DNA from: Serratia proteamaculans
GTDB lineage: Bacteria > Pseudomonadota > Gammaproteobacteria > Enterobacterales > Enterobacteriaceae
Direction: 5' to 3'
Length of the DNA stretch: 64,000 nt
Assembly: GCF_013337185.1 (NCBI RefSeq)
Contig: NZ_SWDE01000008.1
Coordinates: 62,001-126,000 of the forward strand
The stretch's first letter is position 1, and each line of letters starts with the position of its first letter. Below the pieces are notes generated by a model. That model worked only from the letters and a program-made list of their open reading frames with translations. It was not told the DNA's origin and did not search any database. Position numbers and translations under genes: made by a program. This document shows, piece by piece, positions 1-9,672 of this stretch.

Positions 1-1060
1 AAAGCATAAGCAGGTTTTTCGGATCAAAACCGATGGCGGCTATTGAAAGGGCTGCGATCGAAAAACCGGTGATGAGTACCGTGTAAGCACCCAATTTGTC
101 AATGAGACGGCCAAGCGCCAGGGTGCCCAAAACTCCGCCAAACTGTAATGCCCCCGTTGCCAAATTGGCTATTTCCAGCGACAGACCGGCGTCTTTGATA
201 AGGGTTGGCAACCAGTTGGCCAAAAAGTAGAGATCGATAAGATTCATAAAGTTCACCAGCCAAAGTAGCAGTGTGAAGGTGGCTCGATTGTCGCTAAAGA
301 GATCAACCACCGTTGCCTTGGCTCGCACCGTACCAACATGACCGACGGAAAGGTCAACACTAAGTACTTGCTGCTCGGAAAACACTTTACGCAGGGTTGA
401 ACGAATCGCCTTTTTCCCTTTTCCACACCTCAACATCCATTGTGCCGATTCCGGCAGGTACACCCACATAGAAATCGCCAAGATAATAGGCACAAGACCA
501 CCGAGCATAAAAACAGCTCGCCAGCCGAATTGGGGGATCAGTAAGGCAGCGGCAATGCCGCCAAGCCCGCCGCCAATAGCAAAAAAGCAGCTTATGGTGG
601 TGATATAGGTCGCACGCTGACGCAAGGGGCTATATTCGACCACCAGCGCAATGCAGTTTGGCATGACGCCACCTAAGGCTATGCCGGCAAGGAAACGAAA
701 TACCGTGAGTTGATTAATATTCTGCGCAAAGGCCGAACAAAGTGTGAACACGCCGAAAACCAACGTGGCAGAAATGATAGACGGCCTTCGGCCGATCCTG
801 TCGGCCAGCCACCCAAGTGCAAAACCCCCAATAGCAATGCCGGCCAAACCGGCGCTAAATACCGGACCCAGCAATGCCGTTTCGAGCGACCATGCATCTC
901 GAATTGCTGGTGCGGCATACCCCATAGCCTGGATATCGAAACCATCACACATCAGACAAAGCGCACATAAAGTCAGCAAAAAGAGCTGGCCGCGACGCGT
1001 CCCCACTCTGTCTACCATATCCTGGATACTCTGTTTTCCTTCATTTACAGACGCTGACAT
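1..1060 (-). CDS. MFS transporter, aromatic acid:H+ symporter (AAHS) type, C-terminus beyond window
   Basis: Reading the minus strand from the ATG at 1060 gives about 353 codons, open to the window edge, so the C-terminus is missing. The start MSASVNEGKQSIQDMVDRVG leads into TM1 with C-D-G-F-D-I-Q-A-M-G-Y, the DGFD element typical of AAHS permeases (BenK/PcaK/MhpT-like), then the loop-2/3 motif G-W-L-A-D-R-I-G-R-R-P. Hydrophobic segments recur across the rest. An AGGATCTCCC stretch gives a possible ribosome site. Family knowledge: inner-membrane, proton-driven uptake of aromatic or similar organic acids; the substrate cannot be read from sequence. It is probably the first gene of a catabolic unit continuing left of the window, transcribed away from amiC. 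Confidence 0.85.
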   Translation of the reverse strand, partial: MSASVNEGKQSIQDMVDRVGTRRGQLFLLTLCALCLMCDGFDIQAMGYAAPAIRDAWSLETALLGPVFSAGLAGIAIGGFALGWLADRIGRRPSIISATLVFGVFTLCSAFAQNINQLTVFRFLAGIALGGVMPNCIALVVEYSPLRQRATYITTISCFFAIGGGLGGIAAALLIPQFGWRAVFMLGGLVPIILAISMWVYLPESAQWMLRCGKGKKAIRSTLRKVFSEQQVLSVDLSVGHVGTVRAKATVVDLFSDNRATFTLLLWLVNFMNLIDLYFLANWLPTLIKDAGLSLEIANLATGALQFGGVLGTLALGRLIDKLGAYTVLITGFSIAALSIAAIGFDPKNLLML

Positions 1061-1085
1061 GGGAGATCCTTTTCGACATGACACA

Positions 1086-1119
1086 AAAATATATTTTTTA
1101 ATAAAATATATTTTTTAAT
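1086..1119. promoter_or_regulatory. Two perfect tandem 17-bp repeats, each with a 12-bp palindrome
   Basis: AAAATATATTTTTTAAT occurs twice head to tail (1086-1102 and 1103-1119) with no mismatch. Each copy contains the perfect palindrome AAAATATATTTT. The pair lies 26 bp upstream of the MFS start codon at 1060, in its promoter or leader. Inference: a double operator for a dimeric regulator of the transporter, possibly overlapping its AT-rich promoter. The rest of 1120-1401 holds nothing I recognise. Confidence 0.6.
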
Positions 1120-1401
1120 CACTGTCAATGTTCGAGGCTGATTTTTGAGCGCATGAGCTTATCGACAAACGAATATTTGCGGTTTCGCCGACCAGGCGGC
1201 AATCGAAGTCGCAGTTTGCATAGGGATTTAGATGGGGGATAACGACTGTTGTGGCCGCTCACTGTCTCGGACACGGCCAATAAGCGGGTAACTAAACGGG
1301 TTTAACAGGAAGGTGCGCGAAGCCACTTTCTCACTAAGAATTTGAAAAATGAAATATTTTTACTTCCAATAGACAGAAAAGCCTCAGTACATCTCCCTAA
1401 T

Positions 1402-2652
1402 TTATCTGCGCGCTACCGCACCACCGTTGGCAAAGTACGCCTTGATACCCGCCAGAATAGATTCCGCCACCTGCTGCTGGAAATGTGTGGTACGCAGCTT
1501 GCGTTCTTCTTCGATGTTGCTGATAAACGCCGTCTCAACCAGAATTGAAGGGATGTCCGGCGCTTTCAATACCGCAAAACCGGCCTGATCGACACGATTC
1601 TTATGCAAACGGTTTATTTTACCCATTCGGTTCAGCACTTCCTTACCGAATTTCAGGCTGTCATTGATGGTCGCGGTTTGTATCAGATCAAACATGGTGT
1701 GATCCAGGTAGCGGTCACCGCTTTTGCTTACGCCGCCGATTTGGTCGGATTCATTTTGGGTCTGCGCCAGGAACTTCGCCGCCGAACTGGTGGCACCTTT
1801 GGTCGACAGCGCAAATACCGATGATCCACGTGCGGCCCGGCTGGTAAAGGCATCGGCGTGGATGGACACAAACAGGTCAGCACGCTGCTTACGCGCCTTC
1901 GCCACCCTCACCTTCAGCGGAATGAAGACGTCTTCATTGCGCGTCATAAACACCTTCATATTCGGCTCACGCTTGATTAGCGTGCTTAGCCGGCGCGCAA
2001 TCTGCAATACGATGTCTTTTTCACGGGTTTTGAATTTACCAATCGCTCCTGGATCTTCACCGCCGTGACCGGGATCCAGCATGATAACAATCGGTCGGTC
2101 ACGCCCCGCCTTACCGGCCTGTGGCGCTTCCGCCGGCAACGTACGCTCAAGATCGCCCTTGTTGTAATCTTCCAGTAACGCCAGCAGCGGATCATAGTCT
2201 TCGCCGCTGCCGCCCTTGCTCGGGTACAAGTCCATCACCAGACGATTGCGGTATTCCGGCACCGGCGCCAGAGTGAACATGTGCGGGCTGACGCTGCGCT
2301 TAAGCTCCAGCACCAACCGGACGGTGTTTTGATCAAACTGACCAACGCGCGCCTGTTTCAGGTAGGGATCGTCGTCACGTACCTGGCCCACAATGCCCTT
2401 CAGCACGCTGTTGAGCTGCACGCCTTCAATATCCACCACCACACGATCGGGATTGGTCAGCGCAAACTGCTTATATTTCAGTTCAACGTTAGATTCGAGC
2501 GTCACCCGGGTATAGGTGGAGGAAGGCCAAACGCGTACGGCAATGACATGCGATGAGGCAGCGAAACCTGTGCGACTCACACTCAGCAACCAGCTTGCGG
2601 CAACCCCCTGCAATAAACGACGGCGGCCCAGATTGTGATTTGAGTTTGGCAT
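1402..2652 (-). CDS. amiC: N-acetylmuramoyl-L-alanine amidase AmiC
   Basis: Periplasmic zinc amidase that cleaves the amide between MurNAc and L-Ala to split septal peptidoglycan during daughter-cell separation, activated by NlpD in E. coli. The N-terminus [17 protein letters not shown] is a twin-arginine export signal, matching E. coli AmiC; a longer reading frame to 2697 exists but adds residues before that signal, so I start at 2652 (416 aa; E. coli 417). An AMIN domain (about residues 35-140) targets the septum. The Amidase_3 domain (about 190-405) shows the metal ligands in L-D-P-G-H-G-G-E and S-I-H-A-D, and the catalytic Glu in L-V-E-T-A-F. Divergent from argA, as in E. coli. Confidence 0.97.
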   Translation of the reverse strand: MPNSNHNLGRRRLLQGVAASWLLSVSRTGFAASSHVIAVRVWPSSTYTRVTLESNVELKYKQFALTNPDRVVVDIEGVQLNSVLKGIVGQVRDDDPYLKQARVGQFDQNTVRLVLELKRSVSPHMFTLAPVPEYRNRLVMDLYPSKGGSGEDYDPLLALLEDYNKGDLERTLPAEAPQAGKAGRDRPIVIMLDPGHGGEDPGAIGKFKTREKDIVLQIARRLSTLIKREPNMKVFMTRNEDVFIPLKVRVAKARKQRADLFVSIHADAFTSRAARGSSVFALSTKGATSSAAKFLAQTQNESDQIGGVSKSGDRYLDHTMFDLIQTATINDSLKFGKEVLNRMGKINRLHKNRVDQAGFAVLKAPDIPSILVETAFISNIEEERKLRTTHFQQQVAESILAGIKAYFANGGAVARR

Positions 2653-2840
2653 GCGGCTCCAGCAGTGGTAACAGATTAAAACAGATGAAAAAAACACCAG
2701 TTAACAGGAATGCCGAAAACTTTAACCAATCATTCCGGTGCTGTCATCAGAAAATCTTTTTATGGTTTTTCAATTTATTAACGATTCAGCGCCCCCGACA
2801 AGGAAATAGAGATAATTTCTCACTTGCCATTAGGGCGATA

Positions 2841-2879
2841 AAAGAATAAAAATACAAAAATATCGTATAAATATGCAAA
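2841..2879. promoter_or_regulatory. Tandem ARG boxes (ArgR operator) of argA
   Basis: Two 18-bp sites fit the ArgR consensus wnTGAATwwwwATTCAnw: 2841-2858 (AAAGAATAAAAATACAAA, 2 mismatches at specified positions) and 2862-2879 (ATCGTATAAATATGCAAA, 3 mismatches). They are separated by exactly 3 bp, the spacing usual for paired ARG boxes bound by the ArgR hexamer. They end 12 bp before the argA start, so arginine-dependent repression of argA is inferred. Confidence 0.75.
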
Positions 2880-2891
2880 TGAGGTTTGGCC

Positions 2892-4217
2892 GTGAAGGAA
2901 CGTAGTACAGAGCTGGTCCAAGGATTCCGTCACTCAGTTCCCTATATCAACGCCCACCGTGGCAAGACGTTTGTCGTTATGCTTGGTGGCGAAGCCATAG
3001 AACATGAGAACTTTGCCAACATCGTTAACGACATCGGGTTGCTGCATAGTCTGGGTATTCGTTTGGTGGTGGTTTATGGCGCGCGGCCTCAGATCGACGT
3101 CAATCTGGCGCAGCATAATCTCGAACCGATTTATCACAAGCACACCCGCGTCACCGATGCCCATACGCTGGAGCTGGTTAAACAGGCGGCGGGTCTGCTG
3201 CAACTGGATATCACCGCCCGGCTGTCAATGAGCCTCAACAACACGCCATTGCAGGGCGCGCATATCAACGTGGTCAGCGGTAACTTTATCATCGCCCAGC
3301 CGCTGGGGATTGATGACGGTGTGGACTACTGCCACAGCGGCCGCATCCGCCGTATTGATGAAGAAGCCATTCACCGTCAGCTCGACAGCAATGCCATCGT
3401 GCTGATTGGCCCGGTGGCCGTTTCCGTCACCGGCGAAAGCTTCAACCTGACCTCGGAAGAAGTGGCAACCCAGTTGGCAGTCAAGCTGAAGGCCGAGAAA
3501 ATGATCGGCTTTTGTTCGTCACAGGGGGTCACCAATCAGGAAGGCACCATCATTTCCGAACTGTTCCCCAACGACGCGCAAAAACGCATTGAAGAGCTGG
3601 AGGAGCATGGCGACTATCATTCCGGCACCGTGCGCTTCCTGCGTGGTGCGGTGAAGGCCTGCCGTAGCGGCGTGCGCCGCAGCCACCTGATCAGTTATCA
3701 GGAAGACGGTGCGCTGGTGCAGGAGCTGTTCTCCCGTGATGGTATCGGCACCCAGATAGTGATGGAGAGCGCTGAACAAGTGCGCCGGGCGACGATTAAC
3801 GATATCGGCGGCATCCTCGAGCTGATCCGTCCGCTTGAGCAGCAGGGTATTTTGGTACGCCGCTCACGTGAGCAACTGGAGATGGAGATCGACAAATTCA
3901 CCATTATTGAGCGCGATAACCTGACCATCGCTTGCGCAGCGCTGTATCCGTTCCCGGAAGAGAAGATTGGCGAGATGGCCTGCGTTGCGGTTCATCCTGA
4001 CTACCGCAGTTCGTCACGGGGTGAAATGCTGCTTCAACGGGTGGAAAGTCAGGCACGCCAGATGGGCCTGAGTAAACTGTTTGTGCTGACTACCCGCAGC
4101 ATCCACTGGTTCCAGGAGCGTGGCTTCACGCCGGCGGAAGTCGACGTGCTACCGGTTGAAAAACAGGCGCTGTACAACTATCAACGCCGTTCCAAGATCC
4201 TGCTGGCGGATCTGTAA
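2892..4217 (+). CDS. argA: N-acetylglutamate synthase
   Basis: Acetyl-CoA + L-glutamate to N-acetylglutamate, first step of arginine synthesis, cytoplasmic and arginine-inhibited. An amino-acid-kinase-like domain (about 1-280, with [13 protein letters not shown] and the [13 protein letters not shown] region) is followed by a GNAT acetyltransferase domain (about 295-425; [11 protein letters not shown] CoA-binding region). Start chosen at the GTG of 2892 ([12 protein letters not shown]; 441 aa, E. coli 443): GAGG at 2881-2884 is 7 nt upstream, whereas the in-frame TTG at 2886 leaves only 1 nt. Near-identical to E. coli ArgA along its whole length. Confidence 0.97.
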   Translation: MKERSTELVQGFRHSVPYINAHRGKTFVVMLGGEAIEHENFANIVNDIGLLHSLGIRLVVVYGARPQIDVNLAQHNLEPIYHKHTRVTDAHTLELVKQAAGLLQLDITARLSMSLNNTPLQGAHINVVSGNFIIAQPLGIDDGVDYCHSGRIRRIDEEAIHRQLDSNAIVLIGPVAVSVTGESFNLTSEEVATQLAVKLKAEKMIGFCSSQGVTNQEGTIISELFPNDAQKRIEELEEHGDYHSGTVRFLRGAVKACRSGVRRSHLISYQEDGALVQELFSRDGIGTQIVMESAEQVRRATINDIGGILELIRPLEQQGILVRRSREQLEMEIDKFTIIERDNLTIACAALYPFPEEKIGEMACVAVHPDYRSSSRGEMLLQRVESQARQMGLSKLFVLTTRSIHWFQERGFTPAEVDVLPVEKQALYNYQRRSKILLADL

Positions 4218-4225
4218 TTGTTGGC

Positions 4226-4245
4226 GGGCGCAGCGTGCTGCGCCC
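4226..4245. terminator. Bidirectional hairpin between argA and recD
   Basis: GGGCGCAGC-gt-GCTGCGCCC is a perfect 9-bp inverted repeat lying 8 bp after the argA stop and 13 bp after the convergent recD stop. There is no clear U-tract on either side, so it may act as a 3'-end barrier as much as an intrinsic terminator. Confidence 0.55.
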
Positions 4246-4258
4246 TGTCCATCATCGC

Positions 4259-6124
4259 TTAAGCCTTGATCTGCAATCGCTCCGCCAACCCGCTACGGCG
4301 CTGGGTCGGGGTACGGATCGCCCGCATCAAAACTGCATCGATGGCATACAGCGAAAGCTGCCTGCGAGCGCGGGTGATTGCGGTATACACCAGTTCACGG
4401 GTCAGCACCGGCAGGAAATGATTGGGCAGCACCAGTACCGTATGGTCAAACTCCGAGCCCTGTGACTTGTGCACCGTCATCGCATAAGCGGTTTCATGCG
4501 CCGGTAACCGGCTCGGCTGCACCGACTTGATGCTGCCGTCCGGCAATTGAAAGTGAACACGCAGTTCACCGCTCTCATCCCGCAAGGCAATGCCAATATC
4601 GCCATTAAACAGCCCCAGAGCGCTGTCATTGCGACCAATCATCACCGGACGGCCGGAATACCAACGCCCAGCGGCTCCCGGCTTACGCTGGATCAGCCCG
4701 GCACGTTGCAGCCCCGTCTCAATGCGTTCATTTAATCCGGCGATGCCGAAAGGCCCCTCGCGCAGCGCGCACAGCACCTGGAAATGACCGAACGCCGCCA
4801 ATACCGCCGCGGCGTCCGCCCCTTCGCCCACCAATCGCAGATAATCACGATAACCCGCCACGCAGGCATCCAACAGCGCCTGATAGTCTTGCGTTTCCGC
4901 CAGTGGATAACCGCTAACGTCAGCGAAACTGCCGCTGAGCGCCGCCATTGCCCGCTTGCCATCACCGGCGTTCACGGCAAAGGCCAATTGACCAATGCCC
5001 GAATTGGCATCAAACCGGTAGCTTCTGCGCAGCAGGCACAGACTGTCGCGTACCGCAGCTTCCGCCTGGGCAGTTTGCCCCTGCAACAGGCAGCCGGTCA
5101 GCCGCGAAAGTTGCTCCGCACGCGCCACACTGTAACCTTGCTCGGCAAAGCGGCAAATATCTCCCAGTACCGCCCCAGCTTCTACCGACGCCAGTTGATC
5201 GCGGTCGCCCAGGAAAATCACCCGTGCCTGAGCTGGCAAGGCGGCAATCAAACGCGCCATCATAGGCAGGTCGACCATGGAGGCCTCATCGACCACCAGC
5301 ACGTCCAGATGCAGCCGGTTGCCACTGTGATAGCGCATACGCTGACTGTTGGGCTGAGCGCCCAGCAGGCGATGCAACGTGGAGGCCTCGGTAGGGAACA
5401 GCGCACGCTGCTCCGGGGTTAACGCCAGTTGTTTGCCGGCGCTGCCCAGGGATTCGGTTAAACGCGCCGCCGCTTTGCCGGTAGGCGCCGCCAACTGGAT
5501 GCGCAAACGCCTCCCTTCGTCGAGCTGCACCAGCGCCGCCAGCAATTTGGCGACCGTGGTGGTCTTACCGGTGCCCGGCCCACCCGAAATCACCGCAATA
5601 CGTCGCGTAGCGGCCACCGCGGCAGCAATTTTCTGCCAGTCGGGTTCATCGGTCGCCTCACCAAATAATTGGTCGAGAATGGCACGCAGGTCGGCCTCTT
5701 CAACCGTCTGAGTCAGGCTGTCGCTGCTGATGCTGCCATCACTGATAAAGGCGGCAACCTCACCCTCGTTCTGCCACATGCGCTGCAGATACAAGCGCTG
5801 TTGTTGTAACACCATCGGCATCGCGGTGCTGCCGTCGCCCACCGCCGCACTGGCCGACAGCCGCCGTTGCCAACCGGCCACATCCAACTGCCCTGCCGCC
5901 AACCACGCAGCCTGAGCCAGCTCCGGCTGACGTCCGTCAAAAAGGTTTTCCGGCAGCAGCTGCTCCAGCATCAGGCAAACGTGCCCCGCACCAGCCTCCG
6001 CGCTGAGGCAGGCAGCAGCCAGCAGCATCTCAGGCTCATCCGCTCCAGCGACTACGCGAGCGAACTGCAAATCCAGTGGGCGTAACACGCCAAGCGCCTG
6101 CGCCTGTTCCAGTAGAGCGATCAT
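4259..6124 (-). CDS. recD: Exodeoxyribonuclease V subunit alpha, RecD helicase
   Basis: Fast 5'-3' helicase motor of RecBCD, which resects double-strand breaks and switches to recombination at Chi. 621 aa (E. coli 608). Walker A G-G-P-G-T-G-K-T at residues 181-188, Walker B D-E-A-S-M-V-D, and the C-terminal V-H-K-S-Q-G-S-E-F motif of SF1B helicases are all present. The start codon overlaps the recB stop by 4 bp (ATGA), so the two are translationally coupled in the order recC, ptrA, recB, recD. Confidence 0.97.
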   Translation of the reverse strand: MIALLEQAQALGVLRPLDLQFARVVAGADEPEMLLAAACLSAEAGAGHVCLMLEQLLPENLFDGRQPELAQAAWLAAGQLDVAGWQRRLSASAAVGDGSTAMPMVLQQQRLYLQRMWQNEGEVAAFISDGSISSDSLTQTVEEADLRAILDQLFGEATDEPDWQKIAAAVAATRRIAVISGGPGTGKTTTVAKLLAALVQLDEGRRLRIQLAAPTGKAAARLTESLGSAGKQLALTPEQRALFPTEASTLHRLLGAQPNSQRMRYHSGNRLHLDVLVVDEASMVDLPMMARLIAALPAQARVIFLGDRDQLASVEAGAVLGDICRFAEQGYSVARAEQLSRLTGCLLQGQTAQAEAAVRDSLCLLRRSYRFDANSGIGQLAFAVNAGDGKRAMAALSGSFADVSGYPLAETQDYQALLDACVAGYRDYLRLVGEGADAAAVLAAFGHFQVLCALREGPFGIAGLNERIETGLQRAGLIQRKPGAAGRWYSGRPVMIGRNDSALGLFNGDIGIALRDESGELRVHFQLPDGSIKSVQPSRLPAHETAYAMTVHKSQGSEFDHTVLVLPNHFLPVLTRELVYTAITRARRQLSLYAIDAVLMRAIRTPTQRRSGLAERLQIKA

Positions 6125-9100
6125 GATGCATCCTCCACCGCAGCGGTTTTACCGCTGAATAACAAATCCATGCCTTCCACCAATGGCTCCTGCGGGCGGC
6201 AGGCGAAAATGCCGTTGCCCGGATGCTGTGCATCCACACCGCGCAGGAAAAGATAAATCACCCCACCGAAGTGCCGCTGATAATCATAATCCGGCAATCG
6301 ATGGCGCAGATAGCGGTGCAGTGCCAGCGTGTATAGCTGGTACTGCAAGTCGTAACGATGTTCCGCCATCGCCTGCTCCATCGCCGGTTGGGTATAGGCG
6401 CTGCTGTCTTCGCCCAACCAGTTGGATTTGTAGTCCAGCAGGTAATATTTCCCCTGCCAGCAGAACACCAGGTCAATAAATCCTTTCAGCATCCCCTGCA
6501 CCTGCTGGAAATCCAACTCAGGGCAGCGGGCAGAAAGCGGATCGTAACTTTTCACCAGCTTATCCAGTTCACGCGCCTGCAACAGCTGCTCGATCGGCAG
6601 ATAAAACTGCAGCTCGGCCTGCTTATGCTGCGGGGCCAGCGCTGACAAAGCGACGCCGGTATCATTAAGCGGGGTGTTCAACAGCACCTGCATCCACGCC
6701 AGCAGTATCGGTTGCCAGTGTTCGGCAAACCCTTGTTGTTGCAACTGCTCCAGCAACCACGCCTCATCGAGCGGTTGGGTAAAGTCGATCGTTTCAAACA
6801 GACTGTGCAGGAAGGTTCCCGGACCGGCGCCACGCGGAAAGGTATGCGGTGTGAGCGCTGGCTCACTGTCCTGCGCCTGCTCGCCGGCGGCATCTACATC
6901 CAACCGAGGCAACAAATCCTGCATCAGGCTGGTGCCGTGCTGTTGCAGACCGGTATAGCTGGTCACCCGCCAGAAATCCTGCACCTGACGTGAGAAGTGT
7001 TTCGCCGCCAGCTCGCTCAAGTCTGGCGTTTGCGGCTGCCAGGGCTGCTCGTCCAGGGTTTCGACCAGCGACAGCGCAACACCATCGACGGCCAACTTTT
7101 GCAGACGTTGCTGCAGATAAGCCGCATCGCCGGCCTGGCCAGCCTGCACCAGATAGCCCAGCGCGCTGCGGTGTAAATCACTATCACCCTGTTTCTTGCG
7201 GGTACCCTGAATCAGCGGCGCAATGCCGATGCTGCAGTGGTAGACCGAACGGGTCAGCGCGACATACAACAGGCGCAGATCTTCCGCCAGCCGCTCCTCC
7301 TCCGCCCATTCGATACTTTGCTCATCGGCGTTGAGATCCAGCAGGGCCTGGAAGCTGTGGCGATCGTGGTAAAGCACCTGCTGCTGCTGACGGAAATTAC
7401 CAACGAACGGCAGCCATACCAGATCGAACTCCAGCCCTTTGGATTTATGGATGGTGATCACCTGCACCAAATGGCGGTCACTTTCCAGCCGTAGCTGCTG
7501 GTTGTCGGACTGCCGATTGGGCTGAGCAATCTGCTGCGCCAGCCAACGCACCAGCGCATGCTCGCTGTCGAGCTGTGCGGAGGCTTCCTGCAATAGCTCG
7601 CCCAGATGCATCACGTCGGTCAACCGGCGCTCACCGCCGAGGCTGGCCAACAGGTTCTCTGCCAGATGGCGCTGATTCATCACCTCACGCAGCATCGGCA
7701 ACACGCCGCGGCGCAGCCACAGCGTGCGATATTTATCGAACTCATTGACCAGGGCATCCCAGGCACGCTCATCCCGGTTCAAGCCGTCCAGCGTCGGAGC
7801 GTCCAGCCCCATCAGCCCGGTCGCCATGGCACTGCGCAGCGTACGTTCCTGCTCCGGCGCCAGCACTGCCTGCAGCAGCCACAGCAAATCCTTGGCTTCT
7901 GGCGTATCGAATACGCTGTCGCGGTTGGACAGATAAACCGAAGGTATCGCCAGCGCACTCAGGGCGTCGCGCACTAATGCCGCCTCATTGCGGCTGCGCA
8001 CCAGCACGGTAATGTTTGACGCCTCTACCACCCGCCGTTTTTTGCCGTCTACCAGCCAGGCCTGTTGGTCTTGCCCGGCGCTGAGCCAGTCGCGGATTTG
8101 CGTGGCGCACAGGCGTGCCATCAATTGTTGGTACTCACTAACGCCAACACCTTCCCCCTGCTGCAGCCAGAACTGCATCGCCGGCTGCGGCTGGTTGTGC
8201 AGCTCAAACGCCAGCCCCCGATTTTTCTCGGCGGCGGCCACCTCAATAAAGGGAATTTGGCCGAACAGGAAAGGTTTTTCCACCTGCGCAAACAGATGGT
8301 TAACGCTTTCCACCATCGCCGGTGAGGAGCGCCAGTTGGTTTCGAGCGTGTAGTGGGCGCTTACCTCTGAACGGGCGCGCATATAGGTAAAGATATCGGC
8401 ACCACGGAAAGCGTAAATTGCCTGCTTGGGATCGCCGATCAGCAACAGGCCGCATTCAGGCCTGCCGACATAGAGTTTTTGGAAGATGCGGTATTGCTGT
8501 GGATCGGTATCCTGGAACTCATCGATCATCGCCACCGGGTAACGCTGGCGGATCGCCTGTGCCAAACGTTCACCACCGTCACTCTGCAACGCACTGTCCA
8601 GCCGACTTAACAGGTCGTCAAACCCCAGCTCAGCCCGCTGGCGTTTCTCCTGCTGAATGGACAAACGTATCTCGCTCAGCGCCCGCGCCATGATCAAATC
8701 ACGCAGTGTCAGCGGTTCATCGAACAGGTCGTCGATCGCCACAAACAATGCATGGCGCGGCGGTTCGCCTTTTTTGGTTTTCTCCAGCAGTACCGACTGA
8801 CGGAATTTATCCAGCTCTTTCGGCAGCTGATAGTCCTGAGTTTCCAGCACGACCCATTCACCGACTTTGTGCAGCCAGTTAGGCAGGTTTTTGCTGCTGT
8901 AACTGCGCTTATCAACGCCAGACTGGTTGATCAACGCTTCCAGATCGCCCGCAGCTGCCAGCCACTGCGCTTTAATGGCGTCAATACGCGCCACTATTTG
9001 CTCATGGCGCATCAGCACCGTTTCTTCATCCTTCGGCGGCCGACGCAGCATGGGAGCTTCACCATGCAGATAGCCGGAAAGATCGGCCAGCAGCGCTTCC

Positions 9101-9672
9101 GGGCCGCTCCACTCCTGGCTCACCGCCCTGGCAACACCGATCGGCAACGGATAACAATGACGACGCCAAAAGTCCGCACAGGCCTGACGGCGCAGCGGCA
9201 GTTCATCCTGCACCAGCGTTTGCTCAAACAGAATGCCGGACTCGAAGGCGTTGTGGGTCAGCATACGCTGGCAAAAACCGTGGATGGTGTAAATTGCCGC
9301 TTCGTCCATCTGCCGTTCGGCGGCCAGCAACTGTGCAGCGGCATCGGGCAGATCGTCAATTTCCGCCATTAACGCGTTAAATAACGGATCTTTACTGCTG
9401 CCACGCACACAAGCAATGCGTAAGCCATGGATATTGCTACGGATACGTCCACGCAGCTCCTCGGTGGCGGCCTCGGTAAAGGTCACCACCAGGATCTCCT
9501 CTACCGTCAGCGGCCGGGGAAAGGCCGCCGCCTGGCCCAGGCCAAGCAGCAGGCGCAGATACAGCGCACCGATGGTAAAGGTTTTACCGGTCCCCGCCGA
9601 CGCTTCTATCAACCGCTCGCCAAACAGCGGCAACGTTAGCGGATCAAGTCGCTGCGGGGTGGTCTCTGTCAT
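6121..9672 (-). CDS. recB: Exodeoxyribonuclease V subunit beta, RecB helicase-nuclease
   Basis: 3'-5' helicase, the only nuclease of RecBCD, and the subunit that loads RecA. 1183 aa (E. coli 1180). UvrD-like helicase N-terminus with Walker [10 protein letters not shown] (residues 23-31) and [11 protein letters not shown]. The C-terminal nuclease domain carries L-K-G-F-I-D-L-V and [10 protein letters not shown], with the metal-binding Asp and the catalytic D-Y-K. Start codon overlaps the ptrA stop by 4 bp. Complete, no frameshift seen. Confidence 0.97.
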   Translation of the reverse strand: MTETTPQRLDPLTLPLFGERLIEASAGTGKTFTIGALYLRLLLGLGQAAAFPRPLTVEEILVVTFTEAATEELRGRIRSNIHGLRIACVRGSSKDPLFNALMAEIDDLPDAAAQLLAAERQMDEAAIYTIHGFCQRMLTHNAFESGILFEQTLVQDELPLRRQACADFWRRHCYPLPIGVARAVSQEWSGPEALLADLSGYLHGEAPMLRRPPKDEETVLMRHEQIVARIDAIKAQWLAAAGDLEALINQSGVDKRSYSSKNLPNWLHKVGEWVVLETQDYQLPKELDKFRQSVLLEKTKKGEPPRHALFVAIDDLFDEPLTLRDLIMARALSEIRLSIQQEKRQRAELGFDDLLSRLDSALQSDGGERLAQAIRQRYPVAMIDEFQDTDPQQYRIFQKLYVGRPECGLLLIGDPKQAIYAFRGADIFTYMRARSEVSAHYTLETNWRSSPAMVESVNHLFAQVEKPFLFGQIPFIEVAAAEKNRGLAFELHNQPQPAMQFWLQQGEGVGVSEYQQLMARLCATQIRDWLSAGQDQQAWLVDGKKRRVVEASNITVLVRSRNEAALVRDALSALAIPSVYLSNRDSVFDTPEAKDLLWLLQAVLAPEQERTLRSAMATGLMGLDAPTLDGLNRDERAWDALVNEFDKYRTLWLRRGVLPMLREVMNQRHLAENLLASLGGERRLTDVMHLGELLQEASAQLDSEHALVRWLAQQIAQPNRQSDNQQLRLESDRHLVQVITIHKSKGLEFDLVWLPFVGNFRQQQQVLYHDRHSFQALLDLNADEQSIEWAEEERLAEDLRLLYVALTRSVYHCSIGIAPLIQGTRKKQGDSDLHRSALGYLVQAGQAGDAAYLQQRLQKLAVDGVALSLVETLDEQPWQPQTPDLSELAAKHFSRQVQDFWRVTSYTGLQQHGTSLMQDLLPRLDVDAAGEQAQDSEPALTPHTFPRGAGPGTFLHSLFETIDFTQPLDEAWLLEQLQQQGFAEHWQPILLAWMQVLLNTPLNDTGVALSALAPQHKQAELQFYLPIEQLLQARELDKLVKSYDPLSARCPELDFQQVQGMLKGFIDLVFCWQGKYYLLDYKSNWLGEDSSAYTQPAMEQAMAEHRYDLQYQLYTLALHRYLRHRLPDYDYQRHFGGVIYLFLRGVDAQHPGNGIFACRPQEPLVEGMDLLFSGKTAAVEDAS

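Noticed and set aside
710-1118. Plus-strand frames of 86 and 124 codons near the left edge
   Set aside because: Antisense to the MFS permease and its leader, without ribosome sites or homology.
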